Of a DNA stretch of 10,094 bases, positions 1-5,866 are shown in pieces. The notes beneath the pieces are model-generated. The model saw only the letters and a list, made by a program, of their open reading frames with translations. It was not told the origin of the DNA and did not search any database. A program made the translations under genes and the position numbers. Position 1 is the stretch's first letter. Every line of letters begins with the position of its first letter. The stretch is from assembly GCA_051275005.1 (NCBI GenBank), contig JBNMOP010000100.1, positions 1-10,094 of the forward strand, written 5' to 3'. This DNA comes from Eutrophobius sp051275005 (lineage in GTDB: Bacteria; Pseudomonadota; Gammaproteobacteria; Eutrophobiales; Eutrophobiaceae).

Positions 1-391
1 GACCCAGGCAGATATGGATAATCTGCGTAAGCGAACAATTCGCGATATTGAAAATGCACATAAATACGCCCTGGAGAGATTTGTAAGCGATCTGGTACCC
101 GTAATAGACAGTCTTGAACTGGGAATACAGGCTTCTGAATCTGTTGAGAATGCCGATAGTTTAAAGGAGGGCATGAACCTCACATTGAAAATGTTGACAG
201 ATACACTGGAAAAATTTGGCGTAATCGTGGTAAATCCACAAGGTGAAAAGTTTAATCCAGACAAGCATGAAGCAATTTCAATGGCAGAGTCTGAGGAATT
301 TGATGCAGGTATTGTAATGTCAGTTTTTCAGAAGGGTTATGAATTAAATGGCAGGTTGGTAAGACCTGCGATGGTTATTGTTTCAAAATAG
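1..391 (+). CDS. grpE: GrpE nucleotide exchange factor of DnaK (3' part)
   Basis: This is the C-terminal 129 residues of GrpE, cut by the left window edge. The reading frame is open from base 2, so the ATG at 14 is an internal Met and not the start. GrpE is a cytosolic homodimer that releases ADP from DnaK and so restarts the Hsp70 cycle. The visible part begins inside the long dimerising helix (QADMDNLRKR, then DIENAHKYALERF), continues with the PVIDSLE segment, and ends in the beta-domain that contacts the DnaK nucleotide-binding domain (GEKFNPDKHEAIS and GYELNGRLVRPAMVIVSK). These match the usual GrpE end, and the TAG at 389-391 is at the expected place. It lies 177 bp before dnaK in the same direction. 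The family call is very secure. Confidence 0.97.
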   Translation, partial: TQADMDNLRKRTIRDIENAHKYALERFVSDLVPVIDSLELGIQASESVENADSLKEGMNLTLKMLTDTLEKFGVIVVNPQGEKFNPDKHEAISMAESEEFDAGIVMSVFQKGYELNGRLVRPAMVIVSK

Positions 392-471
392 GTTACCCGG
401 TTAGCTTCCACCTGTAACGATTCAAACTTGAAATGATGCGTCACCCTTAAGGCACTATTTTAGTCTGACCC

Positions 472-500
472 CTTGAATTCTCGAATATTCGCCTAAATAT
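472..500 (+). promoter_or_regulatory. Candidate sigma-32 (heat-shock) promoter of dnaK
   Basis: CTTGAA at 472-477, preceded by CCC-like bases, is a good match to the sigma-32 -35 element. CCTAAATAT at 492-500 resembles the CCCCATNT -10 element, with a 14-bp spacer. Initiation would fall near 508, about 60 bp before dnaK. The -10 match is imperfect. No CIRCE inverted repeat (the HrcA operator) is visible, which fits sigma-32 control. A second CTTGAAA at 427-433 has no convincing -10 at the right distance. Confidence 0.45.
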
Positions 501-514
501 ATTAGATAGACACA

Positions 515-537
515 ATTTTAATAAATTATATTAAAAT
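515..537 (+). repeat. Perfect 9-bp A/T inverted repeat in the dnaK leader
   Basis: ATTTTAATA at 515-523 and TATTAAAAT at 529-537 are exact reverse complements around a 5-base centre. The repeat lies between the candidate promoter and the dnaK Shine-Dalgarno (556-560). It could be a weak RNA hairpin in the leader, a protein-binding dyad, or chance in a very A/T-rich stretch. The symmetry is seen directly, but no function is shown. Confidence 0.4.
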
Positions 538-555
538 CAATTAGTTATATTTTTT

Positions 556-560
556 GGAGA
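556..560 (+). promoter_or_regulatory. dnaK ribosome binding site
   Basis: GGAGA ends 8 bases before the ATG at 569. This fixes the dnaK start there, where the protein begins MAKIIGIDLGTTNS as in other DnaKs. It rules out the in-frame TTG at 554, which would put the Shine-Dalgarno inside the gene. Confidence 0.8.
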
Positions 561-568
561 ACGTAGCA

Positions 569-2509
569 ATGGCAAAAATAATAGGAATTGACCTTGGAAC
601 CACCAATTCATGTGTAGCAGTACTTGAAGGTGGGAGTGTAAAAGTGATTGAAAACAGTGAAGGTGGTCGTACCACACCCTCGATTGTTGCGTTTACCGCA
701 GAGGATGAGGTTTTGGTTGGTATGTCAGCCAAGCGACAATCTGTTACGAATCCAAATAATACTTTGCATGCGGTGAAACGGCTGATTGGCCGTCGTTTTG
801 AAGACGATATCGTACAGAAAGATATCAAAATGGTGCCGTATAAAATTATAAAAGCCGATAATGGTGACGCATGGGTGGAGGTGAACGGTAAGAAGATGGC
901 TCCCCCTGAAATTTCAGCCCGTGTATTGATGAAGATGAAAAAAACCGCTGAAGACTATCTCGGTGAAGAGGTAAAAGAGGCGGTTATTACTGTTCCTGCC
1001 TATTTTAATGATTCCCAACGCCAGGCTACCAAAGATGCAGGTCGTATCGCTGGATTGGACGTTAGACGGATTATTAATGAACCCACTGCAGCGGCACTCG
1101 CTTATGGGATGGATAAAAAATCGGGAGATGCAAAAATTGCGGTTTATGATCTCGGAGGAGGAACCTTCGATGTGTCAATTATAGAGATTGCCGAGGTGGA
1201 TGGCGAGCATCAGTTTGAAGTGCTTTCTACCAATGGTGATACCTTTCTGGGTGGTGAAGATTTTGACCTGCGTATCATTGAATTCCTTTGTGAAGAATAC
1301 AAAAAAGAGCAAGGCGTCGATTTACATAATGATCCCCTGGCCCTGCAAAGATTGAAGGAAGCGGCGGAAAAGGCAAAAATTGAATTATCGACCAGTCAGT
1401 CTACGGATATTAATCTACCTTATATTACGGCAGATTCCAGTGGACCGAAGCACATGAATATTAAATTATCCAGGGCCAAGCTTGAATCATTGGTTGAAGA
1501 ATTAATTAATCGCACTGTAGAGCCTTGCAAAATTGCTCTTAAGGATGCGGGGCTAGATACCTCTGAAATTACAGATGTGATTTTAGTTGGCGGTCAGATC
1601 CGTATGCCCAAGGTCCAGGAAGTCGTAGCTAAGATTTTTGGTAAGGAACCACGAAAGGACGTGAATCCTGATGAAGCAGTTGCTTCAGGTGCAGCAATTC
1701 AGGCCGGCGTACTAGGTGGTGATGTGAAAGATGTGCTGTTATTGGATGTTACCCCGTTATCATTGGGTATCGAAACTCTTGGTGGTGTAATGACTAAACT
1801 CATAGAAAAGAACACTACTGTTCCGACCAAGGCACAGCAGGTATTTTCCACAGCCGAAGATAATCAGACTGCAGTGACTGTGCATGTGCTACAAGGTGAA
1901 CGAGAGATAGCATCAGGTAATAAATCACTGGGACGTTTTGACTTGTCTGATATTCCTCCTTCATCCAGAGGTGTACCACAGATTGAAGTGGCCTTTAATA
2001 TTGACGCGAATGGTATATTAAATGTATCCGCCAAAGACAAAGCTACTAATAAGGAACAGTCGATTATAATTAAGGCCTCTAGTGGATTGTCAGATGAGGA
2101 AATTGATAACATGGTCAAAGATGCTGAAGCGCATGCCGAAGAAGATCGTAAGACCAAAGAATTGGTTGAGACACGTAACATGGGTGAAAACATGATACAT
2201 GCGACGCGTAAGTCAATTGAAGATTTGGGTGAAAAGATCGAGGAAAACGAAAAATCAGATATTGAAGCCGCTATTAAGGATCTTGAAGAATCTTTGAAGA
2301 CTGACGATAAAGCTGATATTGAGGAGAAAACCAAGAAACTTACAGAAGTTGCAGGGAAATTGGCAGAGCGGGCATATCAGGAAACATCGTCTGAGCAGGG
2401 AGACGCTGAACCGTCAGAGACTGAGACTGGAAGCACTGGAAATGCCAGCTCAGATGATGATAATGTTGTCGATGCTGAGTTTGAGGAAGTTGACGACGAT
2501 AAAAAATAA
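569..2509 (+). CDS. dnaK: Chaperone DnaK (Hsp70)
   Basis: DnaK is the ATP-dependent cytosolic Hsp70 that binds exposed hydrophobic segments of unfolded proteins, working with DnaJ and GrpE. It is 646 residues long, close to the usual 635-650. Visible landmarks are the phosphate-1 motif GIDLGTTNS (6-14), Lys70, YFNDSQRQATKDAG (signature region, 145-158), Glu171, DLGGGTFD (194-201) with Thr199, the interdomain linker VLLLD (389-393), the substrate-binding beta-domain, the helical lid, and an acidic tail ending VVDAEFEEVDDDKK. One oddity: the adenosine-motif signature reads VGGQIRMP, with Ile344 (codon ATC at 1598) where the family has Thr or Ser. Otherwise the protein is intact and close to the E. 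coli type. It follows grpE and precedes dnaJ, separated from dnaJ by a terminator-like hairpin. Confidence 0.99.
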   Translation: MAKIIGIDLGTTNSCVAVLEGGSVKVIENSEGGRTTPSIVAFTAEDEVLVGMSAKRQSVTNPNNTLHAVKRLIGRRFEDDIVQKDIKMVPYKIIKADNGDAWVEVNGKKMAPPEISARVLMKMKKTAEDYLGEEVKEAVITVPAYFNDSQRQATKDAGRIAGLDVRRIINEPTAAALAYGMDKKSGDAKIAVYDLGGGTFDVSIIEIAEVDGEHQFEVLSTNGDTFLGGEDFDLRIIEFLCEEYKKEQGVDLHNDPLALQRLKEAAEKAKIELSTSQSTDINLPYITADSSGPKHMNIKLSRAKLESLVEELINRTVEPCKIALKDAGLDTSEITDVILVGGQIRMPKVQEVVAKIFGKEPRKDVNPDEAVASGAAIQAGVLGGDVKDVLLLDVTPLSLGIETLGGVMTKLIEKNTTVPTKAQQVFSTAEDNQTAVTVHVLQGEREIASGNKSLGRFDLSDIPPSSRGVPQIEVAFNIDANGILNVSAKDKATNKEQSIIIKASSGLSDEEIDNMVKDAEAHAEEDRKTKELVETRNMGENMIHATRKSIEDLGEKIEENEKSDIEAAIKDLEESLKTDDKADIEEKTKKLTEVAGKLAERAYQETSSEQGDAEPSETETGSTGNASSDDDNVVDAEFEEVDDDKK

Positions 2510-2552
2510 ATTGTAGTTAAATTATTTAAGCTATCAGTTTAAAATAATCAGG

Positions 2553-2585
2553 CCCGGGGGAAGAACTCCTCCGGGTTTGTTATTT
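2553..2585 (+). terminator. Rho-independent terminator or attenuator between dnaK and dnaJ
   Basis: CCCGGGGGA (2553-2561) pairs with TCCTCCGGG (2567-2575) to form a 9-bp stem with one G-U pair and a 5-base loop AGAAC. It is followed by the T-rich run TTTGTTATTT (2576-2585). This is a strong intrinsic terminator shape placed 43 bp after the dnaK stop and 30 bp before the dnaJ start. As dnaJ has no clear promoter of its own here, partial read-through is the likely role, giving more dnaK than dnaJ transcript. Confidence 0.85.
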
Positions 2586-2604
2586 GGGAAAGAGAAATGG
2601 AGAC

Positions 2605-2608
2605 AGGA
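2605..2608 (+). promoter_or_regulatory. dnaJ ribosome binding site
   Basis: AGGA lies 7 bases before the ATG at 2616. This supports that start, which gives the standard N-terminus MSSKRDYYEVLGV. The earlier in-frame TTG at 2577 lies in the T-tract of the preceding terminator and is not a credible start. Confidence 0.7.
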
Positions 2609-2615
2609 AAACAGA

Positions 2616-3743
2616 ATGTCCAGCAAGCGTGATTATTATGAGGTGCTCGGGGTAGATAAAAATGCCACCGAGGCAGAGATAAAAAAGGCCTATCGCCGAC
2701 TCGCGATGAAGCATCATCCTGACCGTAATGAAGGAAATGTTGAGTCTGAAAATAAATTCAAAGAGGCCAAAGAATCCTACGATGTACTCTCCGATGAGCG
2801 GAAGCGATCCGCCTATAATCAATTCGGACATGCCGGAGTTGAAGGTGGTATAGGTGGAGGACAAGCACATGCAGGCGGATTCGGTGATATTTTTGATAAT
2901 GTATTTGGTGACATTTTTGGTGGTGGTAGACAAGGAGGAGAACGTGTACACCGTGGTGCGGATTTACGATATGACCTTGATTTAAATCTAGAGGAAGCAA
3001 TAAGCGGAACCACAACAAAAATTCGTGTCGGTAAGCTTGTCTCCTGCAGCACATGTAGTGGCAGCGGTGCTAAAAAAGGATCTTCTCCTATTGATTGTCC
3101 AACCTGTAATGGCATTGGACAGGTTCGCATGCAACAAGGATTTTTTTCCATCCAGCAGACATGTCCTCAGTGTCGTGGTAATGGAAAAATTATCAATGAT
3201 CCATGCGGCGGTTGCCACGGTAAAGGTCGTGTCCGTGATAACAAGACAATATCAGTTAAAATTCCTCCCGGCGTTGATACTGGTGATCGAATTAGATTAA
3301 TGGGAGAAGGTGAAGCTGGTGAACACAGTGGTCCTGCAGGTGATTTATACGTTCATGTTATTGTAAAGAAACATCCAATTTTTACCCGCGACGGCGTAAA
3401 CATTCATTGTCACGTACCGATAAGTTTCTCTATGGCTGCTTTAGGGGGTGAAATTGAAGTTCCCACTCTGGATGGCAGAGTAAACCTGAAAATACCTTCT
3501 GAAACCCAAACAGGAAAACTGTTTAGACTTCGTGGTAAAGGCGTAAGGTCAGTGCGTTCTTCCAGTAAAGGAGATCTGTTATGTCAGGTGGTGGTAGAAA
3601 CTCCTGTCAAGCTTGATAAACAACAGAAAGAATTGTTAAAGCAATTTAATGCCTCGATGGAAAATAATAATAAAAACCACAGTCCGCAAGCCAATTCTTG
3701 GTTAGATGGCGTAAAACAGTTTTTTGATAATTTGACTCCGTAA
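2616..3743 (+). CDS. dnaJ: Co-chaperone DnaJ (Hsp40, type I)
   Basis: DnaJ delivers unfolded substrates to DnaK and stimulates its ATPase. It has 375 residues, the normal length for a type I DnaJ. The order of domains is complete: J-domain with the HPD motif at 34-36; a Gly/Phe-rich region around 72-106 (GGFGDIFDNVFGDIFGGG); a zinc-binding domain with all four CxxCxGxG repeats starting at Cys144, Cys161, Cys183 and Cys197; then the C-terminal substrate-binding beta-domains (KIPPGVDTGDRIRL, GGEIEVPTLDGRV, GKLFRLRGKGV). All eight zinc Cys residues are present. It follows dnaK after the hairpin at 2553-2585, so its level probably depends on read-through from the dnaK promoter. Nothing in the protein looks damaged. 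Confidence 0.99.
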   Translation: MSSKRDYYEVLGVDKNATEAEIKKAYRRLAMKHHPDRNEGNVESENKFKEAKESYDVLSDERKRSAYNQFGHAGVEGGIGGGQAHAGGFGDIFDNVFGDIFGGGRQGGERVHRGADLRYDLDLNLEEAISGTTTKIRVGKLVSCSTCSGSGAKKGSSPIDCPTCNGIGQVRMQQGFFSIQQTCPQCRGNGKIINDPCGGCHGKGRVRDNKTISVKIPPGVDTGDRIRLMGEGEAGEHSGPAGDLYVHVIVKKHPIFTRDGVNIHCHVPISFSMAALGGEIEVPTLDGRVNLKIPSETQTGKLFRLRGKGVRSVRSSSKGDLLCQVVVETPVKLDKQQKELLKQFNASMENNNKNHSPQANSWLDGVKQFFDNLTP

Positions 3744-3747
3744 CCAG

Positions 3748-3775
3748 GGGCTCGTGGCTCGGGACTCGATTCTCA
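3748..3775 (+). repeat. Degenerate heptamer tandem repeat, left arm
   Basis: Just after the dnaJ stop there are three 7-bp units, GGGCTCG, TGGCTCG and GGACTCG (3748-3768), and a decayed fourth, ATTCTCA. They are far richer in GC than the bases around them. The same heptamer family reappears in inverted orientation at 3900-3941. GCTCGGGACTCG (3757-3768) is an exact reverse complement of CGAGTCCCGAGC (3914-3925). Confidence 0.75.
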
Positions 3776-3812
3776 TCTTTATACCCTAAAATAGAATCCA
3801 GTAGAGCTTTAG

Positions 3813-3837
3813 TAACAACTCCCGAAAGAGTTAGTTA
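3813..3837 (+). repeat. Small hairpin between dnaJ and dapB
   Basis: TAACAACTC (3813-3821) can pair with GAGTT plus GTTA (3828-3837), with one bulged A at 3833 and a loop CCGAAA. There is no T-run after it, so it is not a standard terminator. It lies inside the segment flanked by the inverted heptamer arrays. The 205-bp gap 3744-3948 otherwise holds no gene. Confidence 0.35.
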
Positions 3838-3899
3838 TACTTCTAATCTCAACTTATAAATTTACACCAACATTCTAAGATGCCTAACGTCTCGATCTA

Positions 3900-3941
3900 C
3901 GAGCCCCAAGCCCCGAGTCCCGAGCATCAAGCAACGAGGAA
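3900..3941 (+). repeat. Degenerate heptamer tandem repeat, right arm, overlapping the dapB ribosome binding site
   Basis: Six consecutive 7-bp units fit the pattern CGAGCCC, CAAGCCC, CGAGTCC, CGAGCAT, CAAGCAA, CGAGGAA. They read as the reverse complement of the units at 3748-3775, and they decay towards dapB. The last unit contains GAGGA (3936-3940), the only good Shine-Dalgarno for dapB. The two arms enclose about 125 bp and could pair with each other in RNA or single-stranded DNA. Confidence 0.75.
3936..3940 (+). promoter_or_regulatory. dapB ribosome binding site
   Basis: GAGGA ends 8 bases before the ATG at 3949 and decides that start. It lies within the final heptamer repeat unit, so pairing between the two repeat arms could bring structure close to this site. 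Confidence 0.7.
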
Positions 3942-3948
3942 CTATCAA

Positions 3949-4755
3949 ATGACTACCAGAATAGCAGTATGCGGTGCTGCCGGACGAATGGGCAAGGCCA
4001 TACTTGAAACATGCAACGAAACCGACGGCGTTGAAGTAACTGTTGCAATTGAACATCCCCATTCTCCTAAGCTAGGTCAGGATTCAGGTGAAGTTGCTGG
4101 TATCGAAAAAAATACTATACCAATTGTCGCTAATATCTCTTCATTTGTAGATGATTTTGATGTGTTAATTGATTTCACAATGCCGGAAGCAACAATTAAT
4201 AATCTCGGGATTTGTAGAAAGGCCAGCAAGGCTATGGTTATCGGTACTACGGGACTGGGCGAGGATCAAAAAGCAGAAATTCAATCCGCTTGTAATGATA
4301 TAGGGATAGTTTTTGCGCCAAACATGAGCATAGGCGTAAATCTTTGTTTCAAATTGACTGAGTTAGCTGCAAAAATAATAGGTGAAGATGCTGATATTGA
4401 AATTATCGAGGCTCACCACAGAATGAAAAAAGATGCGCCATCAGGAACCGCAGTGCATCTTGGTGAAATTGTAGCGAACACGCTTGGACGGAATCTTAAG
4501 GATTGTGCGATATATGGTCGACAGGGTATCACTGGTGAACGTGATGCGAAAACTATAGGTTTTGAAACAATACGTGCCGGAGACATAGTCGGAGAACACA
4601 CGGTAATGTTTGCCACAGCGGGGGAGAGAATTGAAATAACACATAAGGCATCTAACAGACAAAATTTTGCAACAGGGGCAGTGCGTGCTGCCCGTTGGTT
4701 AACAGGTAAAGGTAATGGACTATATGACATGCAAGACGTATTGGGATTAAAGTGA
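3949..4755 (+). CDS. dapB: 4-hydroxy-tetrahydrodipicolinate reductase
   Basis: DapB reduces the product of DapA with NAD(P)H to tetrahydrodipicolinate, the branch leading to meso-diaminopimelate for peptidoglycan and to lysine. It is a cytosolic enzyme. The 268 residues match the family length. The N-terminal Rossmann motif is GAAGRMG (9-15), GTTGL is at 99-103, and FAPNMSIGVN at 122-131. The catalytic and substrate-binding stretch EAHHRMKKDAPSGTA (154-168) has His156 and Lys160 aligned with the E. coli catalytic pair, and the end FATGAVRAARWLTGKGNGLY is typical. An in-frame ATG at 3880 would add 23 residues, but those are coded by the heptamer repeats and have no DapB character, so I use 3949. 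Its place after dnaJ is common in Gammaproteobacteria; the usual next genes carA-carB are missing. Confidence 0.97.
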   Translation: MTTRIAVCGAAGRMGKAILETCNETDGVEVTVAIEHPHSPKLGQDSGEVAGIEKNTIPIVANISSFVDDFDVLIDFTMPEATINNLGICRKASKAMVIGTTGLGEDQKAEIQSACNDIGIVFAPNMSIGVNLCFKLTELAAKIIGEDADIEIIEAHHRMKKDAPSGTAVHLGEIVANTLGRNLKDCAIYGRQGITGERDAKTIGFETIRAGDIVGEHTVMFATAGERIEITHKASNRQNFATGAVRAARWLTGKGNGLYDMQDVLGLK

Positions 4756-4798
4756 AATAATATTGCGTGAATCATTTCGGTTTAAGGTCATTATTTCA
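4753..4798 (+). repeat. 9-bp inverted repeat at the dapB stop codon
   Basis: TGAAATAAT (4753-4761) and ATTATTTCA (4790-4798) are exact reverse complements separated by 28 bp. The left arm includes the dapB TGA stop, and the right arm ends on the first base of the ATG that may have started the next (broken) gene. No T-run follows, so it is not a good intrinsic terminator. It may be chance in A/T-rich DNA. Confidence 0.35.
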
Positions 4799-5203
4799 TG
4801 TTAAATGGAATACTGCATATTAATCTGTCATGAAACCATTCCCCTATTCGGTGAGTATCAATACATTAATAAGTGACACGGGTCAGTACATGAGAGAACA
4901 TGGAATTTACCACTTGCTAATTACTGACGGAGATACGATAGCGTGCATACTAGATGAAAAGATATTACGAATAATCATTGTTTGACAATAGATAAAATTG
5001 GTTTTCAAACTCCTCGCCTGTTTGATCTAAACGAATGGATGGATAATGTTCAAGAGATTATGGCAGAACAATATATTGATACTGTGCTTATAATTCGTAA
5101 TAAAAAGCTTGTGGGAATATTTACAGTTACTGATATCTGTAGACACTATGCCGAATATCTTAGAGAAGAATTTGGCCCACATGATGGAAATGATGCGGCG
5201 TAA
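4798..5203 (+). pseudogene. CBS-domain pair protein, frameshifted
   Basis: Two overlapping frames encode the two halves of one small CBS-domain protein. Frame one runs from the ATG at 4830 to the TGA at 4983 and reads MKPFPYSVSINTL, then GQYMREHGIYHLLITDGD and ILDEK, a first CBS domain. Frame two, ending at 5203, contains KDITNN, MAEQYIDTVLIIRNKKLVGIFTVTDICRHY, a second CBS domain. Adding one A to the AAAA run at 4957-4960 joins them as DEKDITNN, giving about 124 residues from 4830. A second loss is likely near 4829: an ATG at 4798 with AAGG (4784-4787) ten bases upstream gives MLNGILHINLS, which would lead straight into MKPFPYS if one base were restored. ATG 4830 has no Shine-Dalgarno of its own. 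CBS pairs usually bind adenosine nucleotides. Sequencing error or programmed frameshifting remain possible. Confidence 0.75.
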
Positions 5204-5217
5204 ATGAACAGCAACTG

Positions 5218-5763
5218 CTATAAAGTAGGTTTAATCTGATCTTCTAACCGTTCTAACCAATAGCCCCTGTCTTTATAGTAATAGGCAATGACCATACGAT
5301 GTGCGTTGAAAAAGTCGTTTAATTCAACAATTGTACTTTTGCCATCGACCCAGGTTAAATGCCAATGAATATTCGGGTCTCCAATCAGGTTGCCTGGAAT
5401 AATCCCTTCAGCATCAATTTCAAAAATATTTTTAATATTTGTCATAGGAAAAACTGTTTTTGATGACATATACCATTCGCCAGATTCAACTGTAATCGCA
5501 GTTGGCGATACATGAATATACTCCTTGTGCACCGATGGAATTACCATGACAGGGATGGCCAGGGTCAATACAAAACAAGCAATCGCAAACTTGCCAGTAG
5601 ATCTTTTTTTCATTACCAGCCAGGTTATCAGACATATCGATGCGGAAAAGCAAAAGATGGCGCCCCATAGTAAGACTCGGACTTGTGTACTGGCAACCAT
5701 CATGCTGCCATCTAATCCAATTGATATACTCGCGGCGTAGAATTTATGTAACAATGATTCCAT
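5218..5763 (-). CDS. Hypothetical membrane protein with two N-terminal helices
   Basis: I do not recognise this family. The 181-residue protein has two hydrophobic segments, about residues 28-51 (VLLWGAIFCFSASICLITWL) and 58-77 (FAIACFVLTLAIPVMVI), separated by a short basic loop MKKRSTGK. This predicts an inner-membrane hairpin. The remaining 100 residues (IHVSPTAITVESG, then TNIKNIFEID, then WYLERL-like end) have alternating strands that resemble bacterial PH-like domains placed after two helices, but this is an inference from pattern only. The start is uncertain: no clear Shine-Dalgarno precedes the ATG at 5763, and two Met codons lie at residues 21-22. It converges with the broken CBS gene, with only 14 bp between the stops, and diverges from the patatin gene. 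Confidence 0.65.
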   Translation of the reverse strand: MESLLHKFYAASISIGLDGSMMVASTQVRVLLWGAIFCFSASICLITWLVMKKRSTGKFAIACFVLTLAIPVMVIPSVHKEYIHVSPTAITVESGEWYMSSKTVFPMTNIKNIFEIDAEGIIPGNLIGDPNIHWHLTWVDGKSTIVELNDFFNAHRMVIAYYYKDRGYWLERLEDQIKPTL

Positions 5764-5776
5764 ACTATTAGCTGTA

Positions 5777-5806
5777 TTGAAATGTGCTAGGTAGAAAAAT
5801 TAAGAT
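5777..5806 (+). promoter_or_regulatory. Possible sigma-70 promoter of the patatin-like gene
   Basis: TTGAAA (5777-5782) and TAAGAT (5801-5806) are separated by 18 bp and lie about 60 bp before the start at 5867, in the 103-bp gap between divergent genes. Both hexamers match the consensus at four of six bases. In such A/T-rich DNA this is a weak prediction. Confidence 0.25.
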
Positions 5807-5866
5807 AACAAATTTTGGTAGAGAATTTTAGTTTATATGAAAATTGTTGATACACAATCATAGATT

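Noticed and set aside
554..568. Earlier TTG start for dnaK adding five residues
   Set aside because: It would place the clear GGAGA Shine-Dalgarno inside the gene; the ATG at 569 gives the standard DnaK N-terminus.
392..568. CIRCE operator upstream of dnaK
   Set aside because: No TTAGCACTC / GAGTGCTAA pair is present in the gap.
1864..2334. Long open frame on the - strand inside dnaK
   Set aside because: It is opposite a strongly conserved coding sequence, is Ser/Leu-rich without any motif, and has no start context.
2577..2615. Earlier TTG start for dnaJ adding 13 residues
   Set aside because: It lies in the T-tract of the terminator, and the added residues are not part of the J-domain; the ATG at 2616 has its own Shine-Dalgarno.
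3748..3941. CRISPR array
   Set aside because: The repeats are 7 bp, directly adjacent and degenerate, with no spacers and no cas genes nearby.
3880..3948. Earlier ATG for dapB adding 23 residues
   Set aside because: The extension is coded mainly by heptamer repeats and has no DapB similarity; the Shine-Dalgarno at 3936-3940 points to 3949.
4982..5203. Separate 73-residue CBS gene starting at TTG 4982
   Set aside because: It starts in the middle of a CBS pair, has no Shine-Dalgarno, and its missing first half lies directly upstream in another frame, so it is better called part of a pseudogene.
5204..5217. Bidirectional terminator between the convergent genes
   Set aside because: Only a 4-bp stem (AGCA with TGCT) is found nearby and there is no T-run on either strand.
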